Assembly (NCBI GenBank): GCA_028829895.1
Contig: CM054178.1
Coordinates: forward strand, 89,896,558-89,960,557
Reading direction: 5' to 3'
From: Sinotaia quadrata
Lineage: Eukaryota > Mollusca > Gastropoda > Architaenioglossa > Viviparidae
Length of the DNA stretch: 64,000 nt
Shown: positions 45,201-58,200 of the stretch, piece after piece
How positions within the stretch are numbered: the stretch's first letter is position 1
How the letters are laid out: each line of letters opens with the position of its first letter
Position numbers and translations under genes: made by a program
The notes under the pieces: generated by a model
The model's input: only the letters and a program-made list of their open reading frames with translations
Databases searched by the model: none
Told to the model about the DNA's origin: nothing

Positions 45201-48200
45201 CAGGGCATCGGTTTTCTAACCTCTGGCAAGCCCTTCAACCTGCGGGATTTCTTGATCGAGTTGTCCAAGGACCACGACATCGGCTTTACTCAGAGCATGC
45301 AATTTCTCGACAGCAGTATGACCATCCCCACAGCCAGTGGTTTACCACTCAGTTTGTCTGTCAATAGCACTGCTACCGTTGACCTTCGTGTCAAGGGAAA
45401 GATGGACCTTCTCAGTGTGTTAGCAGGCCACCGCAGTATTTACATTGAGGGCGAACTTCGCCCAAGGTATGCAAAGAACTAACTGTTCAATATGTTGAGC
45501 CAATTAATTCTTCAACAATTCTAACAATCTATCACGTCAGTTAATGTTTTCAATAATTTCACTTTCTTTTACATGTGAACTGTTTATTTAGTTTTTAATA
45601 ATCTTAATATTGTGTATAAAATGTTCCTTTATGTATAAGTGGCTTTGGATTGCGTAATGCAATGGCGCTTTATTCTATAAATCTTTTATTTTACTGCATA
45701 TTTCCTTATACTGACTGTTGTCATTCCTCAAGTCTTTGATTAAGTAATCAATTCACTTTACTCTGCTATCTATTTCAAAGTCCAGTGTTAATCTCCGTCT
45801 TAAATCTGTTGTCTATTTCATCCACTCCAGTGTTAGTATGTCTTAAGTCTCATGTCTATTTCATCCAGTCCTGTGTTAGTCTCTGTTTTAAGTCTGATGT
45901 CTATTTCATCCAGTCCTGTGTTAGTCTCTGTTTTAAGTCTGATGTCTATTTCATCCAGTCCTGTGTTAATATTTTAAATCTGATGTATATTTCATCCAGT
46001 CCTGTGTTAGTCTCTGTCTTAAGTCTGATGTCTATTTCATCCAGTCCTGTCTTAGTCTCTGTTTTTAACTTTTATGGCTATTCCATCACAGTAATAGTTT
46101 AGTCTCTCAAGTTTTCTTTAATGTCAATTTCCTTGTAGTGTCGCTGTAAACGTTGATGGAGTGATGTCCGTGGACGCTGGCTACACTCGTACTGGCCTTA
46201 GAGTAAGTGGTTCTCTCCATTCCAGCCTCGCAGTCAAAGGTCGCGTGGAGCTTGATCGTGGTCGTGTGCTCAGTGTACAGATCGACATGCCTGACAACAG
46301 AATTGACCTCCTTGACATCAGGTAAGGTCGTGTGGCCAGTCTCAATGATTATTGCCAAACATAACTGTCATTATAGCATCTTAAGTCTATTATTTTGTTC
46401 GTATATAAATTTCGTAGTTGTTCAGAAACTGAGATTTATTTAAATGATGATAATCTGCCAATAAACTAACAATTCACTTGAGCATATTAATTGTGGAAGC
46501 AAAGAGGACGACAAGAAATTAAAACTTTCTGGTTGCTAAGAGGAAACACACAATTCAGTGTTTAAAATATGATACTAATATTCTCTTTTTCATTTTTTGC
46601 TTGCTTTACTTATTGAATTATTTTCAAACATTTCTTACATAAATACCAACGTTCATTAAATTCTGTTTTCTTTGTTTTTGAACAGAACCCGGTTCTTCAT
46701 TCTTGGAGACACTGAAGAGAAAGAGCAGAAGATGGTCACAGACAATCGCAAGGAATTCGAACTTTGCTCTGGAAAATCTCTGGCTCGCATCACAGGACTG
46801 GAACTGTGCGGACAACTGCAATTCCCTAACGCTTCCATGCAGACTGCTGGACCTTACTACCCGCTGACCGGGCCATCTCTTATAAGTCTTGTTCTTCACA
46901 AACGTGATTCACACACGGGGTACAAACTACTGGCCAAAAGAGTGAAGGTGAGTTGAACAATGGTAATATCATATCAGTCCTGAATATGAGTTAAACATTC
47001 AATATAACAGTTCGTTCTAAGAAATATAATACGCAGATAAATTAGCCTAACATTTCTTAAAAGGGATGTATAGATTTGAAATAACCCTTTCTTGGTTTAT
47101 TCGAAGATTTAGCATTTTTAATTTCTCTTAGTCAATATTAATTTGGACTTGGCCAATCTACTCCTAAATATAATTGAAATTTTACTATCACTGAGACACC
47201 CGTAGATTTCACTTAGCCATTGGTAAATTTCATTGTTATTCTTTCATAGATTAATCTATGTTATCATAATCCTCATTAAACATAGCCATTTAATCTCCAT
47301 TTATAAACGACGTTTGTATAGAACAATATTTTAAATAAAAACATTAAATTGAAATTAAATATGCCACTGTTTATGCTAATGAGAGTTTGAAAGAATAAAA
47401 GCACTCAAAAATTGTGTCGAGTCTCGGTACAATTGATAAATAAAGATATTCCGTCCTTAAAATATGAAAAAGTAGTTAGAAGCTAACTAAAGAAAATCAT
47501 ATTCCAAAAAATTCTCTTCAATCTGCCCGTAATTGGCTGATTTACTAATTTAATTTTTGATTTATGGATTTATTTTAATGAGTGCAGAATAAGATCTCCA
47601 GTATCGCTCAGCTGTCTTTTGACACGCCCGGATCAAGCATTCAACGCGCCATTTCTGTCGATATGATGATTAAAAAAGAACAGAAGGAAGTAGAAGTCAC
47701 AGTCGCCTCTCCTTGGAAGAAAGCCACCTTCAGATGTAACATATTTCCCTTTAATGACATGTTTTTTCAAGGAAAATTTAGTGAACTGTGTTTCAAGAAT
47801 TTAGTTTAATTCTTCACTAAGTTTCCTCAATTCCTTATAGTAGTACAGCAGGCATTTTGCATAATGAAGTAGAATAGAGTCTGTCTAACATGTTACAATA
47901 TTTTTTTAAATCATCAAACTCATTATGTGCTGTCCAATAATCTTGCAGGTGCCCTGGTGGCCGATTACGGAATACTGAGTTTGACTGGAAGCGTATTGCT
48001 GGACGAGTCTGATACCTACTCTTTCACATCTGAGGTGAAGATTGATGATCAGAACCAAGATGGAATGGTGGTGTTCACACCTTTGATTGAGCTCCGACGG
48101 CCAGACACTGAATCCATCAAGCTAACAGGTAGAGTAGAGATGGACATTATTAATGGTCAAAGACTGAATTCCGAACTCACATTTTCTGGAACAACAGAGC

Positions 48201-49160
48201 AGCCATTACAACTGCAAGGTAAATTTATGATTCATCAAAAGATTTTCAAGTAGAAAATGCCAATATTTTATAGATGAAATATATCATTATAAAATATATT
48301 TCTTTATTAATTCATAATTAATAATTTTAATAATTCATATATTAATATTTTCACAGAGTAATATATTCACGACACACACACACACACAAACACTGTAGTA
48401 ATGCAATAGACGTGTTATTGGAGCATACAAGTCCTCAAGACATATTTCTCAACAAGTACAATGAAAGTAAAGTCACTGTATAACAACATGCAATGATTGT
48501 GATATGACTATTCCAAAAATGAACAATGTAATATTAATTTTTCAACTACGTACAATATATTATTACTATTATAATGATTGCAATGTCACTGTTTTAATGA
48601 TGTTCAATGATTGTGAAATCACTGTTCTGAAAACGTACAATAATTGTAATATGACTTTTTAAACAATGTTCAAGTATTCTAATATCACTGTTTTGAAAAC
48701 GTGTAATAATTTTAATATTACTGTTCGATCTACACGCGATGACTATAGCATTATTATCTAAACATCTATAACGAATTTAGTAAGCCCGTATAAAGCCTAC
48801 ATTAAATGTAATATTACTGACCTGACATCTTGCAATGACTATGATATTACTGTTCTAACAGCTAAATTGACTGAAATATTTCTGTTGTAGTCACGTATAC
48901 TTTCAAGTAATATTACGATTGATCAACTAACAAGAAATGTAATATTAATTTTTTGTTCCAGTAACCTACACCAACATCCAGACCGAGAAAAGCTTTTCCG
49001 GAATCTTCACCAAAGACGGAAAACCGTACCAGGCACGTGTAGGCATGACATACAACGTTGAGGTCAAGAAGAGAAAAGGCGTGACTTCAGCATTCACTTC
49101 TTATCTGTTACTTTCAACTCCCACAGCAGAACTGGCCTCTGTAAAGTGTACGTTTTCCAA

Positions 49161-49207
<47 letters not shown>

Positions 49208-52200
49208 ACCTGTGTGTGTTGTGTTGTTTGTATTTTGTAGTATAGTTCGGTGTGTTTCTGTTATACTTCCTCTACAACTAGTCGTATTGACAACCAATCA
49301 CTTGAAGAATAACCGTGTACGAATTTGCATTATTGACAAAGACCGCTAGCGGACCGAAATGAAAATATTGTCTTTTTTATTCTGAACAGTTGACATGCTA
49401 ACTAAACCACGTGGAAGTGCAGGCACCAAGTACGATGTAGATTTGCGCATCAAGTCACGTCCCCTCACGACCAAGCTCATTGGCTTTGTGCAGACAAAGG
49501 ATAGCGTTGTAATGTCCAAAATTAGTCTGGACTATACTATCCTACGTTTTGGAACTGATCGAGTAAGCCTGGATGCCAAATTCAGCAATAAGAGCACTCC
49601 AGCCTATCTGAAGTATGGTCTTAATTCGTAAGTACTTCGCTCATTGTGGCTTTGTTTTAAATCGTCATTCACAATAGACTATAGAGAATTATAAATCGTG
49701 TCCCATTGACGTACAAGCCAGATTAATTTTCTGAAATCTAAGGTATAACCTATGAAACATAATAAAGTACTGATTGGACTGTAGGACATAATCCAGTTAA
49801 CAAATATGCAAATAGTATTCTTTAGGTTTAAACAAATATGCAATGTATAATGAATAAGAAAGGAAAGTTCTGTAGGACGTAATCCAGTTCATTGATATGC
49901 AAATAGTTTTCTTTAATTTAAATAAAAATGACATTGTATAATGATTAAGAAAGAAAAGTTGTGTATTTTACTCATTTATTTTGGATACCGTTATGAAGTT
50001 AACTTACATACCTTTAATTTTCAAGATGTCAATTATCATGGACTGATTGGTTTCTTGTGACGACTCCTCATAACCTATAAAAGAGCATGTACACTTACAA
50101 TACACATACATTTACATTCTTCCTTGTATTTTCCAGAAACATCGACTTTAAATCTAACCCAGACAGAAATATGGAAATCAACCTCGATTTCGACCATAAG
50201 CAGAAACGTAGCGAGGTCGGTGTCAAGATGACAGTTGGAAAAGATCCCGAAGACAAAAAGAAAACAATCTTACTGTCCACTTCTATTGACCACAATTTTG
50301 TCTCCATTTTAGAAATGTCCTACGACTATAAACTCAGGGCAGTAATCCCAATGATTGTAAGTGTTATTACAGTAGTCCCAATGATTGTAAGTGTTATTAC
50401 AGTAGTCCCAATGATTGTAAGTGTTATTACAGTAGTCCCAATGGTTGTAAGATTATATTGTATTGTAAAATTTACAAAAATAAATAATTGACATTTATTG
50501 GTTATTAGAAAAAGAATGTATGCATGATATTGTGCTATTTAAAGCATTTAAATTTTATAACACCTAACGTATTTGTTTTAGAGTTATAATGTAATTGTAT
50601 AATTGTGAACGAATGCAAACTAAACTCCGGATATATATTTTCTCGCCATGGCACTATCAATCCTGATTCGTACAGCTGTCATGAAAGTTTTATTAGTTAT
50701 CGTCACGTCAATAACCAGGTGTCTACTAATAAAAGATTTCATTTGCAGTGGTAAATCAGATGATTCAGATTAAAGAGCACTTTATTTATAAATTGTAAAG
50801 CAGCATTCTTTTGTGAGGGATCTACATTTATATCAACAATCAAACATGTTTTACACTAAGCAAAGTTTCTTTTAACTAATGTTAAACGTATTTTACATGA
50901 TGAAAGATTTTCAGGTGTAGTATCAAGCACATTGTACATTAACCACATTGTGTGAGAAGTCAAATTTATTTTACTTTCCCTCAGTTTCAACAAACTGCCT
51001 ATGTATTTTACAACTACATATGTTCATTTATAAGAAATATAACAATTGATTATTGATAAGATTTGATTTGTAAAGAAATGAAAGAAATGAATTTATAAAA
51101 AGTATAAAAAGTATTTTCGACTAAGCATTTTTTTGAATATTAGTAAATATGTTGATATTGAGGGAAATAGTGAAAGGTATTTCATCTACGTTTCATGTGC
51201 TCTTAGAAATTATGATGATTATGATGGAAATAGTGAAAAGCATTTCATCTACGTTTCATGGGCACATAGAAATTATGTTGATACTGAGGAAAGGCAACGA
51301 AACAGTAGCTTCAGTTAGTTTACCAATCTTGCTATATGATGATGATTACTTATGTTTGTCAATTTGAAATAATTCTGTATCGGATTCTTTCGACAGAATG
51401 TTGACGTGTCTGTCAATGGAAATCACTCTCATGCTCCGGACACGTTGGCCAATAAAGTGGCGGTAAAATGCGGCAAAGACCAGAATTACATTGCATCTGT
51501 TGCGCTCAAGGATAAGTCAGAACAACAGATGCGATATAACGGTGAAGCCAGTCTGTCTTTCCCTGGCCATTCCTACCAGGTGGACACGAGCATACTGGAA
51601 AAGAGTGGCCAGTATTTCCACACCCTGAATGTGAAGAGCCAGGAAGAACAGATGCTTGCCTTGACCTCGACGTTAAAGTCCACTGAACGAGAGGTCACAT
51701 CAGACATCAGCATTATTGGCTTCGATCCTATTAAGGTCAGCGACTAGTTACATTCAGAAATATTTTAAATATCAAGACGATGCACAGTAATATAGACTTT
51801 GTAGTAAAGCATATCACCTTTATCTTCTTTATATCAAATTTAGCAATAAAACCACAATTCATTTATATCCTAAATTTATACAGGTAAGCAGTTCAGCCAA
51901 TTTGGATTTAGACAACTTGCAGTTGGCTGGTCTCGTAATACACGGCAAGGATAATTATGGGGTGTCTGTACAATACAAGAGCCCACGTGGTCCACGAGGG
52001 AAGTTGACAGTAGACCTTATGCATCCCTCACGCCATGTTGTCCTCACAGGCAATGGTGGTCTTCGGAAAGACGATGTAGATGGGGAACTGGAATTTGCGT
52101 GGGACAAGGACAATGAACCTTCAGCTAAGGTAAGAATTATCCTTCGTTCTATATTTCTGATTGGATAATTAATCGATTAATAATTTAAGTTTCCATGCAT

Positions 52201-55200
52201 GATTAGTTAATAAAGAACTTTCTTACTATGTCTCGTTATTATAAACAAATTAATTGGCAGTTATTCAATCGAACTGATATCAAAGCATTATTTGAAGATA
52301 TTCCTTTCATCTTACTATGTATGTGCATATGAGCTTTAGGGATAAAACTTATTTGTATTTATCTTCATGGTAGATAACTGTGGGAGCAAGTGGCAGCTAC
52401 AAGAGTAATCGGGAAGCCACAAGCACAAGCGGAAAACTGACCATCACCTCTCCTTTCCGTCCAATCGAAAGCCTCTCAGCAAGTCTTAGTTATAACAACG
52501 ATGGCAAGCGCTATGGCCTTGATGGCAAATTCACCTTAGGAGACAAGTCCAACCAGATCTCGTCTTCGCTCAACCTGATCAAACCAGTGTCTCTTCAAAA
52601 CGTACAGATGACTTGGACTACAGAAACGCCTTTCAAAGGCTTTCAGCGCCTGGAAGGTTCTGTCATGCATTCAGTGGACGACTCTTCCCTCACCACCACA
52701 CTTAAAGGGGTAAGAGGTAAGTCTACCGCTCAGCTGACTATGACTGCCATGAAGAATGCTTGGGACTACAACAACCACGACCTGAGAGGTGACCTGACCT
52801 TTAAGTCTGATATTGGTGCAGTTATGGATATTGGTGCCAGTTTCGCTCACAAAGATGACGGTGCTAGGTACATGACCTACGGAAATGTCAACTACAATGG
52901 TGACAGGTAAATAGAAATACAAGTAGACAATATCATATTTCAATTTAATTCATTATTTGATAAAACTGCTTTATAGAAATATATTTGTGTAAACTACCGT
53001 TGTGAGAAAATAAGATGAAAAATATCACAAAGGGTAACAAATTGAAATTAAACGCCATAATTAATGAAGCATGCTTTTCTGTGAAAAAGTCTTGATTTAA
53101 TGTAGAGAGGTGTGACGATGGAAGCTGATGGTGGAGAAATATCATATTGAATTAATAATGTTAATTTTGACCATGTAATTATTTGTGGATTATTTTTACA
53201 GGTAGCCTATCTGGTTTACACTTTTTACTATATCTATTCTATCAGATACAAGGCAGATCTAGACATGACACATTACCTTCGCAGATGGAATGTACAAAAC
53301 AATGGACAATTGAAGGTAACTATCCCTGGGCAAGATATTACTGCCACGTGGCGACACATGAACACCAATGAAGATATCAAGACTGTTCTCACCTCTACAT
53401 GGGGACGCACACAACAGTTGCAAGTAAGGTTCTATTTTATTGTTCTGGCATATATAAATTTGTTAAATAAATTTTGGACGATGAATGAAGTTGATAAATT
53501 ATCCACTACTTCTTCATATTTTAATTTACTTTTTCAGGTGGAGTTCAAAGGAAATCACCAAATCAGTGACATTAGGACCATTTCTGGGACACTAAGCATC
53601 AGATCTCCTTGGAAACAAATCCGTGACTTGAATGTTGACCTCAAACACGAATTGGGTACAGGCCGCGTGAAGAATGTTGTAGTGCTCATTCATAACAGCC
53701 AAAAGAAAGTTTCAAGTAATGTTCTTTTCACTCTCGATGGTGACAGCTCAGAGATGGAATTTTTCTTAATGTCCCCATTCCATGACGACATCACAGCCAA
53801 AGCAAGCAGTAATTATGGCCAGTTTCCTATCAGTGGGCATGTCGAATTACAGTGGACTCCAACGAAGATGATCGTGGGTGATGCTTCTCTGTCCAACGGT
53901 GATTTGACGGACTTTGAAGGCATCGTGCACTTAACATCACCATTTGCTAATGCCATTGCAGTAAAGGTCTCCACCAAAACAGAGGGTGATGATCTGATTT
54001 CCGCTGGAAGTCTTGATTATGGTGTACGCAAGTACTTTAACTTTGAGACCAGAATTCGCCCTGACACTTTGTCTCTTGCTCGCATTAAAATTAACAGTCC
54101 TTACACAGAACTTTCTACTCTCAATACAGGCTATGAGTTCTCCTGGTTTTCAAATGGCTTCGATGGTAGCGCTGATTTTGACCTAAGCCCTGTTGTAGGC
54201 AAGTACAGTGGCACTTTTAATTGGAAGAGACTCAATGACTTTACCGGAAAGTTGAGGATCAACACTCCACTTATCCAGTTCCCATATCTCCAGGTGACGG
54301 CAACAAGCCAGAAAAAGAACCAAGGTGTTCGCACAAGTCGTATTGAAGCTGAGCTTTCCCCACGCAAAATCTATGCACTAACAAGTGCCTACTCCTTTGA
54401 ATCACCCATACTGTTTACAACTCACATTGAGACTCCAATCGATGGCTACAACAACTTTGGGGTTTCTCTAAAACACCAAGGTGACGACTCATCCATTCTC
54501 ACTCAAGGTGAAATCCAGTACCTGCCTGACAAAGTTATCGAAAGTACACTGAAACTTAACTGGGCACGAACAATCGAGGGCAGTTTTGTAGTGAAAACAC
54601 CATTTGAGCAGTTTAAAGAAAGTTTAATCTCTTTGCGCCATGAAGGGAAATGGGATGATTTTACTTGTCACGGTGAAGTGAAGATAGCAGAGAAAACAGC
54701 GTCAGCTGATGCTCAGTTCAAGTACGGGTATAACACAGGAGGTCTCTTCACGCTCAACATACCTCTATATGGCTTAGAGAAAATTGAAGCTTCTGTCAAC
54801 AATCGTGGAACGCTGGACAACTTCCGGGGGTCTGCCTCTCTTCTTTATGGCAGTAAGAAAATTGAGGGCACTCTGAGAAACAAGTTTACAACTCGCTCTC
54901 TGAAGTCCGGACTCACCCTAACCACTCCATACACAGAGAACGTGGACATTTCCATCGACTATGGCACCAAGCAAAACAATGTTGTTACAGTCGTCACTGG
55001 CACCTATGGCACCCAATATAAGATCGACGGCCAGGTCAACTATGACATAGGTGATGTTGACATATCTGCCTCGACCAATTTGAAATACACAATTGCTGGA
55101 CGGCCCAACAGCATCACAGGTACTTTTATGAAGAAAGGTACTTATGATGATTTAGAATTGACTTCTACATTCACATCCCCTTTCACATCAGACATTAGCT

Positions 55201-58200
55201 TTTCCACTCGACACACGTGCCAGTGGCCACAGACAATGAAAACAATCATTTCTGGCAGTTATGGCCAAGATTATACCCTTGAACATACGGTCAACTTTAA
55301 TTACCAGTCTCCTGACCTTTCTGCCTCAACTTCTCTCAAGTACAAAATGGCAAATCTAATGAACGAAGTCAGTGCTTCAATTGAGAAACAGGGCGAACTT
55401 AGTGATCTCACAATCACAACCACAGGTAAGGTCGGCGACCAGGAAGTAAGCATCTCGGGTCTACTAAATACCTTAAATGGATTCCGAACAAAGGTCAGTG
55501 CCAAAACGCCTTTCGCAATGTATGAAAATCTTGAAACTGAATTGACATTCATGCAGACTCCTACTGGCTTCTCCACACAAGGCTTCACACAGTACATGCA
55601 GGACAAAAAGGTTCAGCACAAGATTAGCTATGACTTCCAAGGTCTGAGCAATGTACAGTTTGACTTCTCTCTGACATCACCAATCCCAAATCTGGAACAG
55701 ACCATCGTCAAGGTCCGACACATCTCTGATTCATCTATGGCCAAATGTGAAGGGTCTGCACAGTTTATCTCTGCTCTTGGGGACAAGCGACTTGCATACA
55801 GAAGGACAGGAGATTTGAACAACCTGAATGTAGTTGGAAGTGTTCAGAATGATGACGAAAAGTATGAGGGAACCTTCACACGTTTGCCTCTTACCAACGG
55901 CTACAAGCACTCAATCCAGATGCAAGGATTTGAAAGTACTGTCACAGCAGACATGGAATACCAACTGACTGATAGTAGCATAAATGGAAAAGCAAGCTAC
56001 TCCCTTGATGATTCTACTTCTTTCCAAGCAGAAGGGTCTGGCAGAGTGATTGGAAGTAAAGTAGATGTTACTGGTAAATTAAATGTTGACAGCTCATACT
56101 TACGTAAGACAGCAACATTCTCACTCGCCAAAAATGGAGCTCTTGACGATTTCACCATTGATCTGCGGACTACCAATGACAACCAAGATATTAGAGCCTT
56201 CACCCAGTTCAAAAACCAACTTGGACAAATATCTGGTGAGTTGACACTAAATACTCCATTCGTAGGTTTCCAGAATGTGGGCTCATCGTTTAAACATTCA
56301 GGCAAATCTGACCGCTTAAACTCTGAAGGAAAACTCACTTATGCTGATGGTAAAACCATTTCTGCTAAAACATCCTTTTATAATTACCAATGGCGCCGCA
56401 TGGAGGCCACAGTTGATCTCAGCACTCCTTTCTCTGGCTTTGAAACAACTAAAGCTGAGTATCGACACACTGGATCAGCAGATGGGCTGACGTGCTCTGC
56501 CTTCATTCAGTATGGCGCTTCTCAGAGACTGTCTTTCGACCTCAGTGGCACCGTTTCTCCAAAGGCAGGATTTTCGCTCAGTGTTAAGACGCCCTTCAAA
56601 CCATACCAAAGCATGTCTGCCGACGCCACATTGGAAACTATGGGTTATGGAGGCTTGCTAAAGACATCATTAGATCTTGGTCGTGGTAAACTGTTTGCTG
56701 CCTCTGGCAGCCTAGATCTTGAATCCACTCCCATGACCTTCACTGGCAAACTGACGTCCCCATTCCAGCAAATAAATAACGTTGAACTAAGTCTCAGCCA
56801 TCAGGGTAGGATCGATGACTTCAGCTGTAGCCTGACCTTTAACTCCCCTCAAACTGCTCTAGTGAAGAGTGATGTCGAATTCAAGTATGTATCTCCCACT
56901 GATCTGAATGCAGTTGCTTCTCTCAGCAGCCAGTTGAATGGCTATGAAGATCTTAGATTTGAAGCGAGAAATGGAAACTCCGGCGATACCATGAATGGTC
57001 TCGTAGTTGTGCAGTGGGCTCCTAAAAAACAAATCTCGCTGGGTAGTGCCTTTACAAGCAAAGATTTCTGGAACAACAAGCAGATGCAAGCAGATATTAT
57101 GCTGAGCACGCCCTTTCAAAACCTTCTCAATGCGGCTGTGCACATGGAACATACCCAGCTGGACATGAAATATGCTCCCAAACTAGATTTCATTGTCAAT
57201 GGAGAGACTTTGCTTGACATGGATGCTGAATACACACAGTCAGACTCCATTCCGGCCACATCTGTCACTCTTCGCAAGCCATGGCCCATGCAACTGACAG
57301 CAGCTCTTTCTAACAAGGGAGACACACAGGCATCCGAGGTCTATGTCAACTGGAACCGTGATAGACTCGACCAGAATGTACGACTCCAGACAACTGCTAA
57401 GAACGTGAATGACGATTCCCAGCTTGATGTGGCGTACTCAGTCAAGGTTAGGTCTCCAATATTAAAGTGTTGGGAAATGACATTCACTCATCTGAGATAA
57501 CGTACTGTGAGTTGTTGTACTCGTTTAGTCTGAATGATGTTCATGTGGTAATGCTTTAATGTTGTTATGCTCTGCTTATTGAACTGCATTTTTCCACTTC
57601 AACACATTAAACCTCATACTGATTTCTAAATTTGTTCTACTTCAATTTAACACATCTAATTTTGTCAGTGAATGAAAACACATATACATATATATTGATG
57701 TTATATCCAAATTGCATAATGATTATTGACATAGTTTTACTTTTGTATTTTATTTGTTTAAACAAGGTTTCACATTTAACCCTCATAGTTGGCATCTATC
57801 GTATTTGTATTTTTTTGTTTGTTATAGGTCACACACCCATTCCGCACAGTAAGTGCTGACGTAGCTGTCTTGTCCACCACCAACAAACTGACCAGCCAAG
57901 GCAACATCGCTTGGGACGACCGTAACGGGAAACTGTCCTATGATGTGCAGCTCACAGACCGCAGCACGTCTATTCGTAAGGTAGGAATATTTTGCTCAAA
58001 TACAAACTAAAATTAAATGAATGTACAAAATAGAGAAACGTACATGACGATTAAAGAAGACTTCATTCCAATAGCATCTACCTAATGTTTGTATTCATCA
58101 AATTTATTTCATTCAAATCTTGTAACATTTTTAGTTTAAAAAAAGAAGAATTTTTAAATGCAATTTGAATCATCTGCTTTCAAATTTGATTCTGCTGCCT

